NCBI RefSeq assembly: GCF_001936595.1
Contig: NZ_MLBG01000004.1
Location: forward strand, 1 to 64,000
From: Desulfovibrio sp. DV
GTDB taxonomy: Bacteria; Desulfobacterota; Desulfovibrionia; Desulfovibrionales; Desulfovibrionaceae
DNA: 64,000 bases
Reading direction: 5' to 3'
Shown: positions 49,478-62,388 of the stretch, in pieces
How the letters are laid out: each line of letters starts with the position of its first letter
Numbering within the stretch: position 1 is the first letter of the stretch
Notes under the pieces: generated by a model
Told to the model about the DNA's origin: nothing
Databases searched by the model: none
What the model saw: the letters and a program-made list of their open reading frames with translations, nothing else
Program-made: the position numbers and the translations under genes

Positions 49478-50041
49478 CTAGCGTCCGCTGCAGCCGCTTC
49501 TGATGATTTCGCAATTGTTGATGCAGGTCGGGCGCGTGTAGGCTTCCCGGCGGGACAGGCCCTGGCAGCCGGCCATGCACTTTTCATATTGATTGGCACA
49601 CGATTCCTGTGAATAGGCCGGCGTCATGCCTCTGTAGGGCACGCTCTCCTGGACAAGGACCCGTGATTCGATGACACGTCCCGGACGAACGTCTTCGATA
49701 TAAAAGATCTGGCCGGATTGGTCACGGGTATAGAGCCTTTGGCCTTCGTCAAGAGAGTAGGGGCGGTCGTCGTCTTCGATGTAGTAGAGGATTCCGCTCA
49801 AGCCGGCTGGCTGTGTCACCTGCCGGGTGACCAGATGCATGCCGCCTCTGCTGTCGACGTAGTAGTCTTGTTGCGAATCGGTATGGACAAAACGTCTGAC
49901 AGTAGTGGATTCCTGTACATACGCCGGCTGGCGGGCAGAGGGTTCATACCGTCTGCTCTGGGCTGAGGCGGTCGTGCCAGGGACCAGCAGCGAAGCGATG
50001 AACAGCATGGCTGCGGTCATATTGGTTAGTCTTGTGGTCAT
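49478..50041 (-). CDS. Secreted Cys-rich hypothetical protein
   Basis: 187 residues with a signal peptide (MTAAMLFIASLLVPGTTASA). Start at 50041 follows CAGGAG. The middle has repeated Tyr/Asp/Arg-rich strands (LYYIEDDDRPYSLDEGQRLY, IFYIEDVRPGRVIES), which look like two copies of a short beta unit. The end carries six Cys (SCANQYEKCMAGC ... CINNCEIIRSGC), fit for disulfides. Family unknown. Likely periplasmic. Confidence 0.65.
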   Translation of the reverse strand: MTTRLTNMTAAMLFIASLLVPGTTASAQSRRYEPSARQPAYVQESTTVRRFVHTDSQQDYYVDSRGGMHLVTRQVTQPAGLSGILYYIEDDDRPYSLDEGQRLYTRDQSGQIFYIEDVRPGRVIESRVLVQESVPYRGMTPAYSQESCANQYEKCMAGCQGLSRREAYTRPTCINNCEIIRSGCSGR

Positions 50042-50100
50042 AACAATTCTCCTGGGCTGGTAGTGGGTGCGTTCGCCTCTGGCCCCTGCCGGTCCTTGCA

Positions 50101-50132
50101 CCTCTTTTGCCCCGGATCAGGGGCAAAAGAGG
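50101..50132 (-). terminator. Perfect hairpin after the collagen-like gene
   Basis: 13-bp perfect stem (CCTCTTTTGCCCC) with a 6-nt loop. It separates the collagen-like gene from the secreted-protein gene. Confidence 0.65.
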
Positions 50133-50185
50133 TAGCTTGCAGGTTCGGGGGGCGAGCGTCAGCCAGCCCCCTCTGCCCTGGTGCG

Positions 50186-50674
50186 TTATTGCACGATAAT
50201 GGTCGTGGGCTTTTCATCACCAGTGGTCCCGCGCGCACCGGTGTTGCCGGTGTTGCCTTGGCGTCCGGTGTTGCCCTTGTTGCCGGTGGCTCCGGTTGCC
50301 CCGGTGCCGCCAGCGGCTCCGGTAGCGCCTGTGCCGCCGGAGGCTCCGGTGGCGCCGGTGTCGCCGGCAGCCCCGGCAGCCCCGGTTGCCCCGGTGTAGC
50401 CCGTGTCGCCGGTATTGCCTTGGCGACCGGCGTTGCCCTTGTTGCCTGTTGCTCCGGTGGCACCGGTATAACCGGTATCGCCGGTGTTGCCTTGGCGACC
50501 GACGCTGCCCTTATTGCCTGTGGCCCCGGTGGCACCGGTATAGCCGGTGTTGCCTTGATTGCCTGGGGCTCCCTGGGGACCGGCCGGGCCGGTGCAGGCG
50601 GTGAAGATGAGCGCCCCGGCCAGGGAAAGGGACAGAGCGACTGTTTTGGTAAGCGTATGCAAAGTGACGTTCAT
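50186..50674 (-). CDS. Collagen-like lipoprotein
   Basis: 162 residues. Lipobox at LIFTAC with Cys27 as lipidation site. From residue 29 to 154 it is an unbroken run of 42 Gly-X-Y triplets ([12 protein letters not shown] ...), ending in a short KPTTIIVQ tail. The triplets form a 24-residue repeat ([24 protein letters not shown]) seen about three times, so the DNA repeats every 72 bp and could change length. Thr in the Y position may stabilise the triple helix. Surface or periplasmic fibre protein. Confidence 0.85.
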   Translation of the reverse strand: MNVTLHTLTKTVALSLSLAGALIFTACTGPAGPQGAPGNQGNTGYTGATGATGNKGSVGRQGNTGDTGYTGATGATGNKGNAGRQGNTGDTGYTGATGAAGAAGDTGATGASGGTGATGAAGGTGATGATGNKGNTGRQGNTGNTGARGTTGDEKPTTIIVQ

Positions 50675-50914
50675 GCTGCACTCCTCGAGAAAGCTACAAT
50701 GTTGACCTGAACCCGTGGAGTTTGTTTTTTTGAAGCAGATTTCAACCGCTCTGTGCGGCCATCCGGGTGCTGGTGTCGAAGCCGGGCTTTTCTCAAATTT
50801 ATGCGGATCAAGTGAATTCCTGGGAACTGTGCAACATGATGCCCGATGTCGTTTGCAGTTGTTCCGGTAAAGTCTCTCTGATCCTGATTCTTACGGTCTT
50901 GCCGTCACCTGGTC

Positions 50915-50949
50915 GAGCGCCCCCGGAGAATTCCAGGCCGGGGGCGCTC
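50915..50949 (-). terminator. Terminator of the PRC-barrel gene
   Basis: 12-bp perfect stem (GAGCGCCCCCGG) with an 11-nt loop, 11 bp past the PRC-barrel stop codon. Confidence 0.6.
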
Positions 50950-50959
50950 TGTGGCGCAA

Positions 50960-51361
50960 TTAGTCAGCGTACTTGAATTCGGGCATTGCCTTGACGGATT
51001 CCTTGGTGGCGCCGGGCAAGGTAACGCGTGCGGCCTTGATCTTTAACTGGTTGACCGGGACGACCACGTCGTGCTTGGCCATGCCCAGAAAGCCTCCGGT
51101 GCTGACGATGGCGTAGGACATGGCCTTTTCGGGCGTCACAACGATGTCTTCGATAACGCCGACCTTCTCATTGGCATCGTTGTAGACGTCCTTGCCCAGG
51201 ATGTCCTTCTTGATGCTCCAGCCCTTGGCAAGCAACTTGATTTCATCGGTGGTGATACCGATGGTGCCGACAACTGGCGGAGTTTGGGCCAGGGCAGCAC
51301 CGGCAATCAGCGTAAAAGACAGCGTCAGGGCAAAGATCAAAGTTTTTGATGAGACATGCAT
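50960..51361 (-). CDS. Periplasmic PRC-barrel protein
   Basis: 133 residues with signal peptide (LIFALTLSFTLIAGAALAQ). The PRC-barrel follows: WSIKKDILGKDVYNDANEKVG, VIEDIVVTPEKAMSYAIVST and GGFLGMAKHDVVVPVNQLKI. Exported PRC-barrel proteins are frequent in deltaproteobacteria and are often stress induced; the ligand is not known. Start supported by AGGAG. Confidence 0.88.
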   Translation of the reverse strand: MHVSSKTLIFALTLSFTLIAGAALAQTPPVVGTIGITTDEIKLLAKGWSIKKDILGKDVYNDANEKVGVIEDIVVTPEKAMSYAIVSTGGFLGMAKHDVVVPVNQLKIKAARVTLPGATKESVKAMPEFKYAD

Positions 51362-51955
51362 GGAAAACTCCTTTGTTACAGTTTGTATCCAATAGACATT
51401 TCACTGAAAGGCACTGCAGGAACAATCGCATTGCCTGTGGCCGGCGCTCCTGTCCCGGGGGCTTGAACCCCTTGCTCGGAAGCGAGCCGGAAGAACTGGG
51501 ATGCCCGGTGAACACGATTGGATTTCGTGGAACACAGCCTCCACAGTACATGTTTCATGCCACGCCGGATTGGGCGGCACCACGGTTCGTATGAGCCTGA
51601 TATGATTTATAAACTCCCAGACGCTACCCGTTGCGGCAGCCGACAGGCGGGACCAGTTTGCGGTCATATGTCACCGATGGTCATATTTAACCGTCTGCCA
51701 CCGGTTTCAAGGGGTTGTGACCGATGCGCTCTGGTCACATTTGTATTGTACTGCGCGGGAATATTGGCGTAGACTGAACGGTTTGGGCCGTCCATGGCCG
51801 GAATCGGCGGCAGGCCGGGCAGTCGAAGTCCCTGGTCCTTCCGAAATCCGCATTGACTCTTTGCAACCCTGGCCTGTAATACTGGCGTAAATCCAAAGAG
51901 ACGGTCTGGAATGCCGTCGTTTTCCGGGATGTATAACCAGCCAGCGAGTTTGTAT
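51362..51955. other. Intergenic region upstream of treZ with inverted repeat
   Basis: About 590 bp without a supported gene. At 51716-51739 is TGTGACC-N10-GGTCACA, a perfect 7-bp-arm inverted repeat. Two direct GGTCATAT copies lie at 51662 and 51679. Together they suggest a regulated promoter for the treZ-debranching operon. Confidence 0.45.
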
Positions 51956-53852
51956 ATGAACGTAATGCCACCACGGCGCTTTCCCATCGGAGCCGAGATT
52001 CTGCCCGGCCGCGGCACCCATTTTCGTCTCTGGGCTCCCCGGCATCAGTCGGTTGCCGTTGTTCTCGAGTCCGGGCCGGGCGCGCCGATGGAAATTCCCA
52101 TGACTCCCCAGGACGACGGATACCACGCCGGGCTGGTTCCCCAGGCCGCAGCCGGCGTCCGCTACCGGTATCGCCTGGGCGGCCGGGACGCCTTTCCCGA
52201 TCCGGCCTCGCGTTTCCAGCCGGACGGTCCCCACGGACCATCCCAGGTGGTGGACCCCGCAGCTTTTGTCTGGCGCGACGGCCAATGGCCCGGCGTCGGC
52301 ATCGAGGGCCAGGTCATCTATGAAATGCACATCGGGACCTTCACCCAGGAGGGCACCTGGGCAGCGGCCGGGCGGGAACTGGCCGAACTGGCGGCCTGCG
52401 GCGTCACCGTCATCGAGCTCATGCCGGTGGCGGATTTCCCCGGCCGCTTTGGCTGGGGCTACGACGGGGTCGGCCTGTTTGCGCCGGTGGGGATCTACGG
52501 CGAGCCGGACGATATGCGCCGTTTCGTGGACGAGGCCCATTCCTGCGGCCTGGGGGTGATCCTCGATGTGGTCTACAACCATCTGGGGCCAAGCGGGAAT
52601 TATCTCGGGCAGTTCTCGGCCGACTATTTCACCAGCAAATATGCAAACGAATGGGGCCAGGCCATCAATTTTGACGGCGAACATTCCGGGCCGGTGCGGG
52701 AATTGTTCCAGGCCAACGCCGCCTATTGGGTTGCGGAATACCACATCGACGGCCTGCGCCTGGACGCCACCCAGCAGATGTTCGACGACTCGCCGGAGTA
52801 TATCGTGACCGCCATTGCCAGACAGGTGCGGCAGGCGGCCGGTGGCCGCAAAACCTTTGTTGTGGCTGAAAACGAAGCCCAGGACGCCAATCTGGCGCGT
52901 CCGGCCGCAGCCGGCGGCAGCGGCCTGGACGGCCTGTGGAACGACGACTTTCATCACGCCGCCATGGTCGCTCTGGCCGGGCGCAGCGAAGCCTATTATT
53001 CGGACTATACGGGCAAGGCCCAGGAATTTTTGTCCATGCTCAAATACGGCTACCTCTACCAGGGCCAACGCTCTGCCTGGCAAAACCAGAGGCGGGGCAC
53101 GCCGTCCCTGGATCTGCCGCCGTCCCGCTTTGTCCTGTATCTCCAGAATCACGACCAAGTGGCCAATTCCGGGCGCAGCGAGCGGATGCAATTCCTGACC
53201 AGTCCCGGCCGGCTGCGGGCCGTGACGGCGCTATTGCTCCTGGCCCCGGGCACCCCCATGCTTTTCCAGGGCCAGGAATTCGGCGCCTCGGCCCCGTTTC
53301 ATTTCTTTTCCGACCACGAACCGGGCCTGGCCGGACTGGTGCGCAAAGGGCGGGCCAAGTCCCTGCAGCAGTTTCCCAGTCTGGCCACCCGGGAGATGCG
53401 GGCCTCCTTCCCGGACCCCGGCGATCCGGCGGTCTTTGCCAGCTGCAAGCTTGATTTGAGCGAGCGCGAGCGCCACCGTCCGATCTACGATCTACACAAG
53501 GACCTGCTGCGCCTTCGCCGCGAGGATGCGGTCTTCGGCTCCCAGACCCCCGGCGGCCTGGACGGCTCGGCCCTGGCCGAGGAATGCCTGCTCCTGCGCT
53601 TTTTTTGGCGACGGCGACGACGACCGGCTGCTACTGGTCAATCTCGGCCGGGATCTGCACCTGCCTTTTGTCCCGGAACCGCTGCTCGCCCCGCCGGCCG
53701 GGCATTTGTGGCAGCTGTTGTGGTCGAGTGAACACCCGCGCTACGGCGGGGCCGGGACACCCCCGCTCGAGGCCAAGGACGGCTGGCGCATCCCCGGCCA
53801 TGCCGCCGTGGCCCTGCGTCCGGTCCCAAAGGAGAAGCCAAAGCATGTCTGA
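51956..53852 (+). CDS. treZ: Malto-oligosyltrehalose trehalohydrolase, apparent frameshift near the end
   Basis: Releases trehalose from maltooligosyl-trehalose made by TreY. GH13 motifs: YEMHIGTFTQEGTW, WGYDGVGLFAP, LDVVYNHLGPSGNY, GLRLDATQ (nucleophile Asp), VVAENE (acid Glu) and LQNHDQVANS. At 53600-53606 a T7 run shifts the frame. With T6 the sequence would continue FFGDGDDDRLLLVNLGRDLHL to the stop at 53852, the normal C-terminal domain; as given, the frame ends in unrelated sequence at 53731. The active site is upstream of the shift. Start is uncertain (51911, 51956 or 51965). The corrected end overlaps the next gene by 8 bp. Confidence 0.85.
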
Positions 53853-55905
53853 CGCCAACACGCCCACCCCCGGCCTGGAGGAATGCGACCTCGGCCCGGA
53901 CCCCCATCTGCTGCGGGAATGGCTGGTCACCAACGGCCTTGGCGGCTACGCCTCGGGCACTGTGACCGGCACCATCACCCGGCGTTACCACGGCCTGTTG
54001 GTGGCGGCCCTGCCAAACCCCCTTGGCCGGGTGATGATGCTCAACGGCTTGTCAGAGCGTCTGCGCCTACCCAGCCGGCGCGTGGTCTATACCGGCGCGG
54101 AAGAATTGGCCGGCGTGACCCCGGAATGCGTCCATCCCCTGACCTCCTTTCGCCTGGACCATGGCCTGCCGGTCTGGCGCTATGAAATCGACGGTTTCAT
54201 CCTGGAAAAGCGTCTGCTCATGCCCTATCAGCAAAATACCGTCCACGTGACCTACCGGCTGCTTGGCGGGGAGGGCATGTTGCGGTTAAACCTCCGCCCG
54301 GCCATGCAGTTTCGTTCCCACGACGCCCTGGTCGGTCCGTTTGGGGCCGCTTCTTACCGGCTTATGGTCGCCGAAGACCGGTTCGAGATCACCGGGGAGC
54401 CGCACTATCCTATCCTGCGTCTGCAGCTCCACGGCCCGGCCACCGCCTTTACCTGCGACGGCAAGGTGACGGCGGCCATCCCCTACCGTACCGAACGCGA
54501 CCGGGGTTACGCCTGGAAGGGGTCGCTGTGGAGCCCCGGCTATTTTCGCACTGATCTGATGCAAGGCCAGGAGACCACCCTGGTGGCCTCGACAGAAGGC
54601 TGGGAGGTCATCCTGGCCCAGTCCCCGGAAGCGGCCTACCGATCCGAGTCCGAACGCTGCGACATCCTGCTGCGTCTGGCCGCGCCGGCCCTGCAAAGCG
54701 GTCCTGCCGCCCAGTTGGTCCTGGCGGCGGACCAGTTTCTGATCACCCCGGTCGGACGCGTCCAGGACGCGGTGCGGGCCAAGGCCGCCGGCGACGACAT
54801 CCGCACCATCATCGCCGGGTACCATTGGTTCACCGACTGGGGCCGCGACACCATGATCAGCCTGGAAGGGCTGACCCTGCTGACCGGGCGCATCAACGAG
54901 GCCGGCTGGATCTTGCGGACCTTTGCCGAGTACATCCGAAACGGCCTTATCCCCAACATGTTTCCCGAAGGGGAGAAGGAGGGGCTCTATCATACCGCCG
55001 ACGCGACCTTGTGGTTTTTCCACGCCTTCCACCGCTACCTGCGCGCCACCAACGACCAGACCACCTTGCGGCTGCTGCTCCCCAAGTTCCGCGACATCAT
55101 CGAACACCACCTGCGGGGCACGGATTTCGGCATCGGCATGGACCCGGCCGACGGGCTGCTGCGCCAGGGAGCGCCGGGCTACCAGCTGACCTGGATGGAC
55201 GCCAAGGTGGATGACTGGGTGGTCACACCCAGGCGCGGCAAGGCCGTGGAAATTAACGCCCTATGGTACAACGCCCTGCGTCTGCTTGAGGGGTGGCTGG
55301 CGCAATCCGGCGAGAGTGCGGCCGCTGATGCCATCGGCCAGCGGGCCGATCAGGTCCGGGACTCGTTTAACAAGCGTTTCTGGCTGGCCACGGGCGGCTA
55401 CCTCTACGACGTGGTGGACGGCGAAAACGGTTGCGACGATGCGGCCTGCCGGCCCAATCAGGTGCTGGCCATTTCCCTGGATCATCCCGTTTTGGACGAA
55501 TCCCGTTGGCCGTCGGTCATGGCGGTGGTGGCCCGCGAGCTGCTCACCCCTGTGGGACTGCGCTCCCTGGCGCCTGGGCATCCGGATTACAAGGCCAGGT
55601 ATTACGGCGACCTGCGGTCCAGGGACGCCGCCTACCACCAGGGCACGGTCTGGGCCTGGCTCATCGGCCCCTACGTCGAGGCCTGGCTCAAGCTCCACCC
55701 GGGCCGGCAGGCCGAGGCCCGGGAATTGTTGGCCGGACTCATCGACACTCTGGACGCGGCCTGTGTCGGGTCCCTCAGCGAGGTGTTCGATGCCGAGCAG
55801 CCCTATCTGGCCCGGGGCTGCATTGCCCAGGCCTGGAGCGTGGCCGAGACGCTGCGCTGCTGGGTGATGACCGAGGCTGCGGCGGTCGGGGAGGACGGGG
55901 CCTGA
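53845..55905 (+). CDS. Amylo-alpha-1,6-glucosidase (glycogen debranching, GDE family)
   Basis: 686 residues. An N-terminal GDE_N domain (GLGGYASGTVTGTITRRYHGLLVAAL) precedes the (alpha/alpha)6 catalytic domain with AGYHWFTDWGRDTMISLEGL, NMFPEGEKEGLYHTADATLWFF, LTWMDAKVDDWVVTPRRGKAVEINALWYN and the C-terminal YHQGTVWAWLIGPYVEAWL. This GH133-type enzyme removes alpha-1,6 branches from glycogen. AAAGGAG precedes the ATG, which overlaps the true treZ end. Confidence 0.93.
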   Translation: MSDANTPTPGLEECDLGPDPHLLREWLVTNGLGGYASGTVTGTITRRYHGLLVAALPNPLGRVMMLNGLSERLRLPSRRVVYTGAEELAGVTPECVHPLTSFRLDHGLPVWRYEIDGFILEKRLLMPYQQNTVHVTYRLLGGEGMLRLNLRPAMQFRSHDALVGPFGAASYRLMVAEDRFEITGEPHYPILRLQLHGPATAFTCDGKVTAAIPYRTERDRGYAWKGSLWSPGYFRTDLMQGQETTLVASTEGWEVILAQSPEAAYRSESERCDILLRLAAPALQSGPAAQLVLAADQFLITPVGRVQDAVRAKAAGDDIRTIIAGYHWFTDWGRDTMISLEGLTLLTGRINEAGWILRTFAEYIRNGLIPNMFPEGEKEGLYHTADATLWFFHAFHRYLRATNDQTTLRLLLPKFRDIIEHHLRGTDFGIGMDPADGLLRQGAPGYQLTWMDAKVDDWVVTPRRGKAVEINALWYNALRLLEGWLAQSGESAAADAIGQRADQVRDSFNKRFWLATGGYLYDVVDGENGCDDAACRPNQVLAISLDHPVLDESRWPSVMAVVARELLTPVGLRSLAPGHPDYKARYYGDLRSRDAAYHQGTVWAWLIGPYVEAWLKLHPGRQAEARELLAGLIDTLDAACVGSLSEVFDAEQPYLARGCIAQAWSVAETLRCWVMTEAAAVGEDGA

Positions 55906-56026
55906 GGCAAGGCCGGCTAGGGGCCTTGCCGGGCGGGAGAGGGGGAACTGTGTGCCCCTCTCCCGGTTGGCCGGGCTGGCTGCCCCGGCCTGGTCCGGCC
56001 ACCGTTTCGGGCCTGCCGCAGTCCGC

Positions 56027-59314
<3,288 letters not shown>

Positions 59315-59510
59315 TGCACCACCTCCATTGTTCGACGATCCGCCGAAATACGGCGGGTCTTTTCCAACTCCTTTATTGACCCCATTTGAAAAAAAATGTC
59401 TATCAAAGAATAAATCCTCCCTTTGCCAACCCTCCCCGTCCGGAGAGGCTGCGACTGGGAGCGAGCCGTGGCGGATGGTCCAGGCCGGTACAGCTTCGAG
59501 GAGGCCATTG

Positions 59511-62327
59511 ATGCTTGAGATTCCCTTGGCCACGTACAGAATCCAGCTCTGCCCGGATTTTGGCTTCACCCAGTGCCGGGAGGCGCTGCCCTATCTGGCG
59601 ATGCTTGGCATCTCCCATATCTATGCCTCGCCCATCTTCAAGGCCAGGCCCGGGTCGCAGCACGGCTACGACGTGTGCGACCACCAGACCCTCAACCCGG
59701 AATTGGGCTCGCCTGAGGAGTTCGAGGCGCTCATGGCCCGGTGCAAGGAACTCGGCCTGGGCTGGATTCAGGACATCGTTCCCAACCACATGGCGGTTTC
59801 CGGCGACAACGGCATGTTGGTCGACGTGTTGGAAAATGGAGAATTCTCAAAGTATATAAGATATTTTGATATCGAATGGGACCACCCCTACAAGAGCATG
59901 GCCGGCCGGATGCTGGCCCCGTTTCTGGGCAGCTATTACAGCCAGGCCCTGGAGAGCGGGCAGATCCAGCTCAAGTTTGACGCGGCCGGATTCAGCGTCA
60001 ATTACTATGACATCAAATTTCCCTTGCGCATCGACTCCTACGTCAAGCTCCTCACCCATGGCATAGACGCCTTTCGCGACGCCATCGGCCCGGACAATCC
60101 GGACTACCTGAAGATGCTCGGGATACTGTACAACATCAAAGGCCTGACCGGAGAAAGCCGTGAGTCGGAACGCTACCACCAGCTCTATTTCATAAAGCAC
60201 CTGCTCTTTGAACTGTATCAATCGAGCAACGCCTTGCGCGGTTTTCTCGACAACAACCTGCGGCTTTTTAATGGGCAAGACGCGTCCGTGCCGGGAGACC
60301 GTTTCGGCCTGCTCGATGATCTGCTGGGCGACCAGCTGTTTCGGTTGGCTTTCTGGAAAGTTGCCGGCGAGGAAATCAATTACCGGCGTTTTTTCAGCAT
60401 AAACGACCTGATCTCCCTGCGTGTGGAGGACGAGGCGGTCTTTGACCATACCCACAAGCTCACCCTCAAATACATCGCCAACCAGTCCTTCTCCGGCCTT
60501 CGCATCGACCACATCGACGGCCTGTATGACCCCACCTCCTATCTGCAGCGGCTGCGGGGCCACACGCCGGATGCCTACCTGATGGTGGAGAAGATCCTTG
60601 TCTGGGACGAGCCCCTGCCGGCCTTCTGGCCCATCCAGGGAACCACGGGCTATGATTTCATGAACCTGACCTGCGGCCTGTTTGTCGAGTCCCAGGCCGA
60701 GGCGGCCTTTCAGCGCCTCTACGTCTCCTTTACCGGCATGAAGAAGTCCCTGGCCGCCATCCTGGCCGACAAGAAACGCAACATGATCCAGCGCGACATG
60801 GCCGGCGACGTGGACAATCTGGTCCGGCTGGTCAAGACCGTCTCCAGCAAGGACAGACAGGGCACGGACATCACCATGCCGGCCCTTAAGCAGGCCATCA
60901 CCGAAGTGCTCGTCCAATTTCCGGTCTACCGGACCTACATCAGTCCGGAAGCCTTCCGGCCGGCCGATCTGGCCTATATCCGGGATGCCATCCGGGCCAC
61001 CCGCCGGGCCAACCCGGAACTGCAATTCGAGCTGGCCTTTCTGGAGCGCTTCCTGCTGCTGGAATTCGGCGAAAACATGGAGGCATCGGGAAAACGGGAG
61101 TGGACGCATTTCGTCATGCGCTTTCAGCAGGTGACCGGGCCGCTTCTGGCCAAGGCCATGGAGGATTCCGCCTTTTATGTTTTCAATCGCCTGCTGTGCC
61201 TCAATGAGGTGGGCGGCGACCCCGGGCGGTTTGGCATCCTGGCTGCGGACTGGAGCAGGGCCATGCAACAACGCATGGAATCGTGGCCTGCGGCCCTCAA
61301 TGCCACCGCCACCCACGATGCCAAGCGCGGGGAGGATGCCCGGATGCGTCTGGCCGCCCTGTCCGAGCTGGCCCAGCCCTTTGCCGATGCCCTCAAAGCC
61401 TTGGCCAGTTCCGCCCGGGGCAGACGGCAGCGCATCGGTTCCCGGCTGACGCCGGATCGCAACGAAGCCTATTTCCTCTATCAGGCCCTGCTGGCCCATC
61501 GGCCCTTTGCCGCTGCGGATACGGCGGCTTTCGGCGATCGCCTGGGGGGCTATCTGGTCAAGGCCCTGCGTGAGGCCAAGGAACACTCCAACTGGCAAAG
61601 CCCCGACGAACAGGCAGAGCAGGCCTATCTGGCCTATGCCGCCAACCTGCTGGACCCGGACCCTGCCGTGGCCTTTCCCGCGGCGTTTTGGGCGCTGTGG
61701 CAGCGGGTCGCCCGGGTCGGACTGGTCAATTCCCTGTCCCAGACGCTTATAAAGATCACGGCCCCGGGGCTGCCGGATTTTTACCAGGGCACGGAGTTCT
61801 GGGATTTTTCCATGGTCGATCCGGACAACCGCCAACCGGTTGATTACACCCTGCGCCACAAGGCACTTGCCAAGCTGGCCCGGGCTGACGCCGCAGACCG
61901 GCCGGCCCTGCTGCAGGAACTCGTTGCCAAGGCCGAGGACGGGCGCATCAAGCTCTTTCTCATCTGGAAAGGGCTGGCCGTGCGGCGGGAACTGGCCGAA
62001 CTCCACCGCAAAGGGGACTACCGTCCCCTGGAATTTGCCGGCGGCCGCCAGGGCATGGCCTTCGGCTTTGCCCGAACCCTGGGCGAGGCCACGGCCGTGA
62101 CCCTGATCCCCCGGTTTTTCGCCAGGGCAGCGGGGGAGGAGGCCCGGTTTCCCCTGGGACCGTTCTGGGAGGATGCCGGCGTGTCCCTGGCCGGAGCCCA
62201 TCCCTTTGTGGACGCCTTCACCGGACGGGTGTTTGCGGCGGCGGGGCAGGTTCCTTTGCAGGACGTTTTTCGGGACCTGCCCTTTGCCCTGCTGGTCTCG
62301 CGGCCGCCGCCAGCCGGGCCGGCCTGA
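59511..62327 (+). CDS. treY: Malto-oligosyltrehalose synthase
   Basis: 938 residues. Rearranges the reducing-end glucose of maltodextrins to form a terminal trehalose unit, which TreZ releases. Start at 59511 ([19 protein letters not shown]) has GAGGAGG. Motifs: [63 protein letters not shown] with the nucleophile Asp, VEKIL with the acid Glu, and [39 protein letters not shown] is typical of TreY. Confidence 0.95.
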   Translation: MLEIPLATYRIQLCPDFGFTQCREALPYLAMLGISHIYASPIFKARPGSQHGYDVCDHQTLNPELGSPEEFEALMARCKELGLGWIQDIVPNHMAVSGDNGMLVDVLENGEFSKYIRYFDIEWDHPYKSMAGRMLAPFLGSYYSQALESGQIQLKFDAAGFSVNYYDIKFPLRIDSYVKLLTHGIDAFRDAIGPDNPDYLKMLGILYNIKGLTGESRESERYHQLYFIKHLLFELYQSSNALRGFLDNNLRLFNGQDASVPGDRFGLLDDLLGDQLFRLAFWKVAGEEINYRRFFSINDLISLRVEDEAVFDHTHKLTLKYIANQSFSGLRIDHIDGLYDPTSYLQRLRGHTPDAYLMVEKILVWDEPLPAFWPIQGTTGYDFMNLTCGLFVESQAEAAFQRLYVSFTGMKKSLAAILADKKRNMIQRDMAGDVDNLVRLVKTVSSKDRQGTDITMPALKQAITEVLVQFPVYRTYISPEAFRPADLAYIRDAIRATRRANPELQFELAFLERFLLLEFGENMEASGKREWTHFVMRFQQVTGPLLAKAMEDSAFYVFNRLLCLNEVGGDPGRFGILAADWSRAMQQRMESWPAALNATATHDAKRGEDARMRLAALSELAQPFADALKALASSARGRRQRIGSRLTPDRNEAYFLYQALLAHRPFAAADTAAFGDRLGGYLVKALREAKEHSNWQSPDEQAEQAYLAYAANLLDPDPAVAFPAAFWALWQRVARVGLVNSLSQTLIKITAPGLPDFYQGTEFWDFSMVDPDNRQPVDYTLRHKALAKLARADAADRPALLQELVAKAEDGRIKLFLIWKGLAVRRELAELHRKGDYRPLEFAGGRQGMAFGFARTLGEATAVTLIPRFFARAAGEEARFPLGPFWEDAGVSLAGAHPFVDAFTGRVFAAAGQVPLQDVFRDLPFALLVSRPPPAGPA

Positions 62328-62388
62328 TCGTTTTGGTGGCGTATGGCCGGGAATGTGACGCACGATGAAGGTACCCCAGGAGGGTGAC

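Noticed and set aside
50186-50674. CRISPR-like repetitive DNA in the 50.2-50.6 kb region
   Set aside because: The repeats are in frame and encode Gly-X-Y triplets; there are no unique spacers or cas genes.
51401-51667. 88-codon minus frame in the treZ upstream region
   Set aside because: No ribosome site, low-complexity composition and conflicting frames on both strands; treated as non-coding.
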